Source: Pseudocercospora fijiensis CIRAD86 (lineage: Eukaryota; Ascomycota; Dothideomycetes; Mycosphaerellales; Mycosphaerellaceae). From it: a stretch of 64,000 nt of DNA. The notes below the pieces were generated by a model, which was given only the letters and a program-made list of their open reading frames with translations, searched no databases and had not been told where the DNA came from. Positions 55,541 to 64,000 of the stretch are shown one piece after another (positions within the stretch are counted from its first letter, which is position 1; the number at the start of each line of letters is the position of its first letter). Made by a program: the position numbers and the translations under genes. Where the stretch lies: NCBI RefSeq assembly GCF_000340215.1, contig NW_006921535.1, positions 1,926,483 through 1,990,482 on the forward strand, read 5' to 3'.

Positions 55541-58500
55541 GTATATATTTTTAATATTTCCTATCTATTTTATCTTCTAGCTAGTTAGTCTAGTAGTATA
55601 ATTCTTAGCTACAAAAGACATAGTTGCTAGGTACGCTATTAGAGTCCCCGCTCCTCGAGCTATACTGCCCTAGGTCGTTAAGAACTCTAAGGCGCTATAA
55701 TCGATAGGGTCTAAGAGGTCGTAGGTTTAATTCCTATACTAGTTATTTCTTTTTTGTCTAGTTTTAATATTTTTTAATTATCTACGGACAGTTCTATAGG
55801 TTTTCTTTTAGTTCCTAAGTGTTTTCTAAATATAGGTATCCTTTCTATTTAACAAGGTATTTCTAACCTTGCTAATCTAGGATTTTCTCGACTTTAAACT
55901 TATTTTCTTCTTTAGGTTAGAAGTGAAATGTTTCTTAATACGGTGTTTCGGCGTCTGCAGGTTCTAGTATAGAGATATAGAATACTAGGTAGATTTTCGC
56001 GTCGTCCGGTAGTTTAAGTCGGTAATTAACTAGTCCTTTAGACTTATTAATTAAAAATGGCCCGACTTTAACGTAGTCTAGTTTCTTAGTCGATCTCCGG
56101 GTTTTTAGATTCTTTATTAGGAGGTAGACCTTATCCCCCTTTTTTAGCTAAGGTACTATTTTTCGTTTAGCATTATATAGTCCTATAATCTTTTCCTAAG
56201 ACTCGGCAATTGCCCTTTGCAATTCTTTATACACCTGCTTTAAGTCTTCTAAAGCGACTATCGCTTTATCCGCGTATAGATACTATAAATACTATTCCCT
56301 AAACAGCTACGGATGTTTCCTAAAATTAGCGAAGAATAGTATCTCTTTCGTAGTCTTAGATTATTAGTTGTTTAGTGCAAGTTGTACTATATGCAATAGC
56401 GATGCCTAATTGTTTTATACGTAATTGACGTAGTACCGTAAGTATACCTCTAAGGCCTAATTCTTGACTTCCGTTTAGCCGTCTGTCTATAGATAGTATA
56501 CCGTTAATAGCTTGTACTTAATTCCAAGTGTCGCTATAAGCGTCTTCTAGTAGTTTGATATAAAGAGCTTGTCTCTATCCGTAATATAGGTCTTTAGAAA
56601 TCCGTAGTATCGTATAAGTCTATCTAGTACGAGGTATCCGAGTTGCTCTACCGTACTTGCTTCGTTAGTAGGAATAAAGTATATATATTTCGTAAGCCTA
56701 TCGACTATAACAAGTATTATATCGTAGCTATGTCCTATAACCGGATCCTTAGACTTCGGTAGTTTCGTAATAAAGTCTATTGTAACTTCGTCCTATAGTT
56801 TATCTAGTGGCGTCCTAAATTAGATATATCTATATCTAGCGTGTCTATTAGCCTTGTTACGCTAACATTGTAGACATTTCTTAATATATTCTAGAACTCG
56901 TTATCGTATATATAGGAATCCGAAGCTTCGCTTAACTAGTTCTATTGTTTTTGAAACTCTAGGGTGTCTAATTTCTAGTCCGTCGTAGTATTGTCGTATA
57001 TACTCCGTAACTCGTTCCTTAGGTACTTAGTATTTCCTATATTCAATTAGGAACTATTCTTCTATGTCCTAAAGAACTCGTATAATATAGTTAAATTCTT
57101 TTGTATTAGCACTAAGGCTTCCGTCTTGGTTTGCCTTTAATATCTGCTACTATACTAGTTCGTAACCCTCTATATAGTCGCTACGGCGGCTTAGTACGTC
57201 GGCTCGTCCGTTCTCGCGTCCTAGGGTATAGCGGATTTCGAACTTATACTATCCTAGTAGCTCCGACTAGCGGGCCTATCTTCGGGTTAGTACTTTAGTC
57301 GTAGTAAAGTAAGTCAGATTCTTATAATTAGAAAGAATCGTAAGACTTAGTACTCCTTCCGCGTATACTCGCTAGTGTTATAGTAATGCAACTATTGCAA
57401 GTAGCTCCTTATTATAGATATCGTAGTTCTATTCCGCGGGTAATATCTTTTTCGAGTAATAGGCTACCGGGTATCGTTTCCCGTTATACTCCTATATAAG
57501 GTATACTCCTATAGCCCTATCCGACGCGTCTATTTCTATCTAGACCGCCTTATTCCTATCGAATAATCGTAGCGTTAGCGCAGAAACGCATTGCTTCTTT
57601 AGCTACCTAAACGCTTCGTCTTCCTTCGTGCTCTAGTTCTATTTCTTGTCTTTCCTTATAAGCTCCGTAAGGGGTGCCGCTGTCTTAGAGTAGCCCTCGA
57701 TAAATTTTCTATTATAGTTAGCTAATCCTAGGAATAATTGTACGTCTTTAACGTATATAGGCGTTAGCTATTCCTATATTGACTTGGTTTTTTCTAGATC
57801 AATCCTAATTCCTATAGTGCTAATAATAAATCCTAGGAACTTAACTTCCTTCTTATAGAATTCGTATTTCTTAGGTGCAGTCTTAAATCCTACTTAAGTA
57901 AATCGTTTAAAGACGTCCTATACTATTCGTATATAGTCCGTAAGAGCTCCCTTAGTATAGACTAAGATATCGTCTATATATACGATAACGTATATATCTA
58001 GAAGGTCTCGGAGGACTTCGTTTACAAGGTCTTAATATAACGCTAGGGCATTTGTAAGTCCTATAGGTATAACTAAGAATTCGTAAAGCCTATATCTTGT
58101 TCGGAATGCTGTTATCTATTCGTATCTAGCTGCTATACGTATTGCGTAAAACGTATCGTATAGGTCAATCTTCGTATACTAGTCTAATCTAGTTAATCGG
58201 TCTTGCATTTCTTCGATGTTCGGTAGTAGATACCGATTCTTAATTGTAATATCGTTAAGTCGTCTAAAGTCGACTACTAGCCGTCCTTCGTCTAATCCGG
58301 CTTTCGGAACGAACATTACTAGTAAGGCTGCCGAGGATATCGACTTCCGTATCTAGCCTTTTTCTAATTTCTCTTTTAGCTACTTGTCTAGGGTTTTAAG
58401 CTCTTTCTTAGATATTGCGTATAAGGGTCCCTATAGAGGCTTTTTCCTAGGCTATAAGTGTATCTTATAATCCTATAGTTAGTGTTTAGGTAAGGCTGCC

Positions 58501-61095
58501 TTGCCTTTCTCCTCTTTAAAGAGTCGCTTCTACTTAGTATACTCTTTAGGAATATCTAGGTCCGAGATTCTAGTTTTATTCTTCGATAGCGTATAACTTC
58601 TATCCTTCCCGTAATTATTATTATAACCCTCCTAACCTAACGGTAGTGTCGATCCGGGTTGAATACGGTTCTCCGTAATTCCTATCGACGTAAACGTCTT
58701 ACGAGTCGCTCTGCGTTTGTTAATCTTATCTACCTACGAACGCTACCGCTATATAGGTTAAATGCCGATTATATAGTCGCATTCCTTAAATGTAAGTACT
58801 CCTTTTCTCTAGTCTACGACTAGGTTATACTTTCTTAACTAAGGTATACCTAATACAATATTATAACTAGCTATATTAGTAATATCTAAGACAATCTCCT
58901 CGTAGTGCTATTAGATAGCTAGTAGTAACGGTATCGTTTCTCGTTCTATACTAGGTAGCGGTAACCTATCTACTACTATAAGTTTATACGCTCCTTCTCT
59001 TCTACTTCGGGTTGCGATCCCTCGGCTTTTAACGAATAATTCGGAGGCAAAGTTCCCGCTCGCTCCGGAATCTATTAATATACTCGTCGGGTGCCCGTTA
59101 ACGATAACTTTTATACGGAAGACTACTATTAATACTTAAGCGCTTTCGGTATTAAGGAACTCTCTTAGAACGCTCTAATCTAGAGAGTTAGTCCGTTTCC
59201 CGACTAATTAGTAGCCTAACGTTATTCTAACTAGTTACGGATCCGTAGTCCTACCGTTCGTGCTTCTTCGGTATATAATTTTTCCTCGAGGGTATCGTTA
59301 TATATATCCCGTCCCTACGCTACTATAGCCTTTCGGTATTGCTAATTTAATCGCTAGACCGTCTAACGCATCTCTTAAGTAATAATCGTCCTTTCGTCGG
59401 GTAGGACGTATCCGTAGGGCGTAATTATACTTCCTATTAGTACTCGCTCTGTAATAAAGTTATAGTACGTATAGTTTATAGGTATCCGGGGGTAATTCTA
59501 GAATTTTGCCCGTAAGCTTATCTAGAAATAATTAAATTGGATAGGATCTACCTTCCGTTGTCCGTTAACCTTTAGAAACATTTCCTCGTATTTGCGTACT
59601 AGATATAAGGCGATTGTTCGCGCTACTATAGGCGTATCTATTATAAACGTAAGGATCGTATCGTCGTTAATCCCGAATTCGTCTTTACTTTCTTTATTCG
59701 TAGTCTCTTCCTCGGTATCTAGACTTCCTTCTAAATCTTCTTACTATTCCTCCTCTTACTAAGGGGACTCCGGTACTTCTAGGATAGCTCCTAACTCCTC
59801 CCTAGGAGGGAATAAAGCTTCCGGATCTCGGTTTTCTTTATCGTCGGCATCTAAGCAAGATTTATTAATCGTTTCTTCTTCCGACTAGGATTTCGTATCT
59901 TCTCGTATAAGTCGCCTAATCTAAGGGAAGAATCCTACTTCTACTTTAGTAGAATAATAAATTTAGCATTAGTCGTCGTAATAGAATCTCTAGTAAAGGG
60001 TTCTATATACAGGTTCTTATCGTCGTACTATTATATAGATTTGTCGTAGCTCTTTCTTTACGACCTCTACGTAGGTCCTCGGCGCGTTATTAATAGAGTA
60101 TAGCTCTACTATTATTCGGTAGCCTTCTCTACCCGAGTCCTTTCGTTGCATTATATTAAACTGTTCGCGTCGTACTATATTCTTACCGCGGCAGTTCCGT
60201 GCTATATAGCCTTCCTTGCTATACGTATAGTAAGTTAATCTTCCTACTTTCTTAGGCAAACTCTTGCCTTTTCTTCCTTTAATTGCTCGACCCTTCTAGG
60301 TAGTATCTAGCTCTATTAGTTGCGTACCGTAGTAGTTGTTCCCCTTTAGTTTATCGTAGGTACTATAGTTTCGTCTATTATCGTATCTAGGAGTATAACT
60401 AGCTTTTCTAGAAGTCTTGGAATCGTAACGTCGTTCTAAAGCTCGTTCGTAGAGCCTATCGTCGAGATCGATCGTAACCTTAACTAATGTTCCTATATTA
60501 TCTATTTTTCTACCGTCGCGTATAAGCTCGTCTTTAACGTTATCCTTAAGACCTCGCCGGTATATTATTATAAAAGCTTCGTCGTCCTAATCCGTAAGTT
60601 AGGCGTATTCCTAAAATTTAGCGGCGTAATCGGCATATAACCCCTTCTAAGTTAAGTATTAGATAACCCTAACTGCGGTAGCAACCTCGTTAGAAGATCT
60701 AAAGACCTTCTTTATCGTACGCTTAAGATTTTCGTAGCTTACGAAGATTCTATCCGAATTATCGGTCCCGTTACTATCTAGATAAGTCCTAAGAAATAGT
60801 TTAACCTAATACTAAGCCCTACCTCGTATAAACGTCGTTGCGAAGACTAGCTTTAAGTTATCTTAAACCTAGTTAAATATAAAATATATATCTATCTAGC
60901 TAACCTAGGTATCGAACTTATCTCGGTCGCTATAATAAAAGTCTAGCTTTCCGATCTTAAGAGAATCGTTTCCGGTATAGGTTCCTAGTGTATTGCTAAC
61001 ACTAGAGGTAGTACTTCGAGTACTACCTGTCTCGCTAGGGGCGGGAGTTCCCCTTCCGACTTATAATAAGGCACTTATCCTAAGGGCGTTTAAAG

Positions 61096-61441
61096 TGTTA
61101 CGGTTACTCGCGACAGATCGTTAGGTAACTTCTTATTACGTGCAAGCCGAGGCTTCTTTAGAGAGGCTAATATAAGCGGGAGGTAGAGACAGAATAATTA
61201 GTATAAAGGTAATTCTAATTAGTAAGTAGGTAATATAAGTTAAACGCCTCGAGCTATAAGGGCATTCTAGCGTTCCTAAATATAAAGGAGATATCTTGTC
61301 TATAGTCGTAAGCGACGTAAGCGACGCTATCGCTCTCGACCGCTCCTATCGCTCCTAGTAAGATAGAGCGATAGCTTAGCCTACTAGTCTTAGCGTCGCT
61401 CTAAGATTATATAAGGACTCTAACTAATTAGATCCGTAACA
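61096..61441 (-). repeat. 5' LTR of Gypsy-2
   Basis: 346 bp, beginning TGTTACGG and ending CCGTAACA on the plus strand. These ends form a short inverted repeat, as expected for an LTR. It is the better preserved of the two LTR copies. Confidence 0.88.
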
Positions 61442-61839
61442 CTCTATTGCTAGCGTTAGTAGTAGAGGGTTGTCGAGAAGCTATTTCTTCGAAGAAGCTA
61501 AAGTCGAATTAGTATAGTTAGAAGATCTAGCTTGCTAGATTTTAGCGTCTATTATAGTATAACAATATATCTATATACTATAATTTCTAGATTAGAATAC
61601 GTAACGAGACAAACACAATCGATTCCGCGTATACTAGTGCGATAATTACGGTATTGTAGTATAGTATATAGATTATAGTTACTAAGCTAGGATGTAGCTT
61701 CTATAGCTTAGTAATAAGCGCTTACAAACCGGATTGACTAGCAATACGGACTTCTATACGGACCTATAACAGCTAAACAACTCCTAGGACCTAATCAAAA
61801 GCGCTATATTTGATCAAAGTATGAACCTTAACCAAGGAC
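61442..61839. mobile_element. Outer element, right remnant
   Basis: AT-rich RIP-degraded sequence continuing the outer element after the Gypsy-2 target duplication. It contains no open frame. A TTTGATCAAA palindrome lies at 61809-61818. Confidence 0.45.
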
Positions 61840-61855
61840 GCCTTGTTTGACCAAA
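61820..61855 (-). repeat. Right terminal inverted-repeat-like sequence of the nested block
   Basis: It carries GCCTTGTTTGACCAAA (61840-61855), the exact reverse complement of 44638-44653. A further TTTGATCAAA palindrome at 61878-61887 lies just outside, so the true element edge may be slightly further right. Confidence 0.5.
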
Positions 61856-61938
61856 TTATGCTAATGAAAGTGGCCAGTTTGATCAAATAGGGCCATATTT
61901 GGCGTAATACCAACGGACGGTGACAGCCCGCGCCGAAC

Positions 61939-62730
61939 ATGACTGCCAAAAAGATCGACTTTTCCCAAACAACGTTACCAGAGTACCACGGTCTCTACGC
62001 CGTCATTCTCGACGATGTGCTCAGCGCAGAGGAATGCGATCAGTTCATCAAGGCTGCTGAGGCTACGACCAAAGGCGAGTGGGAGCGTGCCATGATCAAT
62101 GTCGGTGGCGGTCGTCAGCGTCTGATGACTGACTCGCGCAATTGCGGCCGGATCATCTGGGACTCGAAAGAAGTTGTCGCCAAGATCTGGAAGCGAATCG
62201 AGCATGTACCAGAAGTGCAGGAAATTGTGCGCTTGCAAAATGTGCCCGAAGTCTTCGGCAATGGTCCCGCGAAACGAGACGAGGTGTGGACATTTACCCG
62301 GCCGAACGAACGCATGCGATTCCTCAAGTATGTTGGCGGAGAGTACTTTCGTCCCCACTGCGATGGAAGTTATGAGACGCCCGGTAAAAAGGAGCGCTCC
62401 TATTTCACCCTTCACCTGTACCTCAACAACGCCGGCGTTCCCACTCCGGACGAGCGTGCGGAGATGGACCCGAAGGATAGGCTTGCAGCAGAGAAGGTGG
62501 CGTTGACGGGCGGTGCAACTACGTTCCACTCGCTCAGCTGGAACAATGATCGAGACTTCGATGTCCTTCCAAAGACTGGTCGGATCTTGCTCTTTCAACA
62601 TAGGAATCTGTTGCACAGCGGAGCCGATGTCGTGCAAGGGGTGAAGTACACCATGAGGACTGACCTGTTGTACGCTCGGGAGAGCTCAGCCAGTGGAACG
62701 CAGAGCAAGATGCCGGCTCTGGACGATTGA
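61939..62730 (+). CDS. 2-oxoglutarate/Fe(II)-dependent oxygenase, prolyl-4-hydroxylase-like
   Basis: A 263-residue single-exon gene beginning at ATG. The P4Hc-type double-stranded beta-helix shows the iron ligands HxD in FRPHCDGSYETPG (about residue 140). The distal His is in LLHSGADVVQGVKYTMRTDLLY (about residue 225), where the Lys/Arg would bind 2-oxoglutarate. SYFTLHLYLNN and GGATTFH are typical strands of the fold. The absence of a signal peptide suggests a soluble enzyme. Members hydroxylate prolyl residues or small molecules. The gene starts only 84 bp after the repeat block, so its promoter may include transposon sequence. It might pair with the neighbouring P450, but this cannot be shown. 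Confidence 0.87.
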   Translation: MTAKKIDFSQTTLPEYHGLYAVILDDVLSAEECDQFIKAAEATTKGEWERAMINVGGGRQRLMTDSRNCGRIIWDSKEVVAKIWKRIEHVPEVQEIVRLQNVPEVFGNGPAKRDEVWTFTRPNERMRFLKYVGGEYFRPHCDGSYETPGKKERSYFTLHLYLNNAGVPTPDERAEMDPKDRLAAEKVALTGGATTFHSLSWNNDRDFDVLPKTGRILLFQHRNLLHSGADVVQGVKYTMRTDLLYARESSASGTQSKMPALDD

Positions 62731-63180
62731 AGGAACGTTTGTTTTGAACGCGGAGTCTTGTTGCGAGACTGCATGCTCCGTGTCACAAGTGCAGCCAGTG
62801 TGCTTGCCGTGAGGAGAGCGCGTTCTTCGTCTCCAGAAGAGTCATATTCCAGCATGCCAATATTACAGAAGACGCGTTGGACGTTAGCCAATATACCATG
62901 CTCTTTCTGGGTGCATCTTGGCGATCCGTAAAGGACCATGAAGTGGAGGGAGACGGGGATCGGTGCTCGTTCGAGAGCAGTCTCCAGGAGTGCGTCCAAG
63001 GCTAGAACTAGATATCAACGTAAGCATTTTTTGATTTCAACATTGAACATCACAGGCTTCACAAGAGCTTACAATGCCGATGGGTCTCTGCGAAAAGAGT
63101 AGTTCTATCTATACACATGAAGCGCAATGCATTGGCACAATCACACTGTACATCGATCGCGACAAGAGAAACCTGGCCAC
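62731..63180. other. Intergenic region between convergent genes
   Basis: About 450 bp between two convergent genes. The minus-strand frame at 62595-62999 overlaps the oxygenase gene antisense and starts without ATG, so it is not called. Confidence 0.4.
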
Positions 63181-64000
63181 TTATGAAAGCGCTCCAAGCA
63201 TAGGCGAGCCATTGACTGGCACAGCCCTCCTCAGCCTGGCCTTGACACCATTCTTCGGCGCTACAACCACGCGATAGCCCTTGGTCAGATTGTTCTGACC
63301 CTCCGGAGCCTTCATGTCACAGAAATGCTGCATCATCCTCGCCATCAGGTACGAGATCTCAGTCATAGTCAATTGCTGACCAACACAGATCCTTGGACCC
63401 ATCCCAAACGGTGCATAGTCTGCAGAAATCTTCCTTCCGATCCAACGATCCGGCTGGAACTCCCACGCATCCTCTCCCCACTCTTCTTCGCGCCGGTGCA
63501 TGAGGTAGACGTTTGCTGTTACTGCGGCGCCTTTGGGTACGGCCATGGGTTGCATCCCGTCTTCACCACCGCCGCGTGGCAAGACCGTGTCCCGTTTCGC
63601 ATTGCGGCCAATATTGGCGAGCAGAGGATACATTCGCAGGGTCTCGAGGATGACATGCTGCATGGTCGTGCAAGAGCGAAGATTGTCCCAAGTCAGGGGA
63701 GCAAGTGGAGCTTCTTCCGGGCCGAACTTTTCGAGAACCTCTGCTCGGACTCGTTGAAAGATATCCGGGTGTGCCTCCAGCTGCGCGAAGACCCAAGCCG
63801 CCATGGTCCCGGTCATGTTCTGACCAGCAATGAACAAGTCCATCACAAGGTTTCGAATTTGGATCGGATCGCCAATGTCCTTGACGAGGCTATCGACTAG
63901 ACCAAACTCAGCCACGTCGACTCCCTCTGGCACGCCTTTGCGTCTATCTATCGCGCGCGCAATCAGATCGTCCGCGAACTTGTTGAGAGTCGCGCACGCC
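63181..64000 (-). CDS. Cytochrome P450 (CYP52-like), C-terminal part, cut by the window edge
   Basis: The last 272 or so codons of a P450 on the minus strand; the frame is open to the window end. It begins FADDLIARAIDRRKG and continues with the I-helix LVMDLFIAGQNMTGTMAAWVF (ending of the helix ...TGTMAAW), the K-helix LETLRMYP, the PERF-region FQPDRWIGRK and the haem loop FGMGPRICVGQQL with its Cys. The C-terminal arrangement with NVYLMHRREEEWGEDAWEF resembles CYP52-type fatty-acid or alkane hydroxylases, anchored in the ER. The usual AGR/K... hinge and anchor lie outside the window. No intron is needed in the part seen. Confidence 0.85.
   Translation of the reverse strand, partial: ACATLNKFADDLIARAIDRRKGVPEGVDVAEFGLVDSLVKDIGDPIQIRNLVMDLFIAGQNMTGTMAAWVFAQLEAHPDIFQRVRAEVLEKFGPEEAPLAPLTWDNLRSCTTMQHVILETLRMYPLLANIGRNAKRDTVLPRGGGEDGMQPMAVPKGAAVTANVYLMHRREEEWGEDAWEFQPDRWIGRKISADYAPFGMGPRICVGQQLTMTEISYLMARMMQHFCDMKAPEGQNNLTKGYRVVVAPKNGVKARLRRAVPVNGSPMLGALS

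Larger units (their letters stand above)
54544..61441 (-). mobile_element. Complete Ty3/Gypsy retrotransposon (Gypsy-2), RIP-dead
   Basis: A full-length 6898-bp element on the minus strand, from a family different from Gypsy-1. It has 346-bp LTRs at 61096-61441 (5') and 54544-54889 (3'), and a perfect target duplication CTCTA (54539-54543 and 61442-61446). In minus-strand order: a gag zinc knuckle in the open frame at 60017-60259 (now YxxYxxxxYxxxxC instead of CxxCxxxxHxxxxC), a protease with ILIDSGASGNF near 59045-59100, RT with YIDDILVY at 57960-57983, RNase H near 57250-57450, integrase with IDRLTKY near 56600-56720 and a polypurine tract at about 54892-54903. Stops and Cys-to-Tyr changes are the RIP signature. 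An antisense frame lies between pol and the 3' LTR. Confidence 0.9.

Noticed and set aside
1..64000. CRISPR array or other prokaryotic system
   Set aside because: Introns, RIP and gene content are fungal; no regularly spaced direct repeats with unique spacers were seen.

Overview
The window looks like nuclear DNA of a filamentous ascomycete, most likely a Dothideomycete of the Mycosphaerella/Capnodiales type (inference). The gene blocks are intron-sparse, and nearly all introns are 48-70 nt with GT-AG ends and a CTRAY-like branch site. The repeats show the signature of repeat-induced point mutation (RIP, CpA to TpA): Trp and Gln codons have become stops, and Cys and His codons have become Tyr.

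Layout. (1) 1-4144: the 3' half of a RIP-dead Ty3/Gypsy chromovirus on the + strand, ending in a 198-bp LTR. (2) 5060-10453: a histidine-phosphatase gene and a mitochondrial N-acetylglutamate synthase (ARG2 type). (3) 11100-25666: a candidate biosynthetic cluster holding an NRPS-like A-T-reductase, an M20 amidohydrolase, an aldo-keto reductase, a Ure2-type GST, a P450, a SUR2-type hydroxylase and a second P450. (4) 25870-26590: a RIP relic. (5) 27905-30365: an acetolactate synthase catalytic-subunit gene (ILV2 type) with eight exons, one only 10 nt long. By eye, two positions known from herbicide-resistant AHAS are changed (yeast W586 to Ser, A200 to Ser). This makes it a candidate self-resistance gene for the neighbouring cluster. 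(6) 31012-44535: a RIP-killed paralogue and an intact member of one hypothetical family, mitochondrial lysyl-tRNA synthetase, a UPF0658 Golgi protein, a further family member, a PRKRIP1 homologue, a DET1-like phosphatase, a SUR7-family protein and a weak hypothetical gene. (7) 44638-61855: a 17-kb nested repeat block. A Ginger/KRBA2-like integrase element was interrupted by two complete Gypsy elements: 45396-52419 (188-bp LTRs, target duplication GTTRT) and 54544-61441 (346-bp LTRs, perfect duplication CTCTA). The second carries an antisense reading frame with the cysteine spacing of a fungal Zn2Cys6 cluster. (8) 61939-64000: a 2OG-Fe(II) oxygenase and the 3' part of another P450, running off the window.

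How the genes may work together (inference). The A-T-R enzyme would activate an amino acid and release it reductively. The AKR, P450s, SUR2-like hydroxylase and GST would tailor or conjugate the product, and the altered acetolactate synthase would keep branched-chain amino-acid synthesis running in the producer. No transporter or pathway transcription factor was seen. Splice sites, domains and residue equivalences were all read by eye, without a database search.
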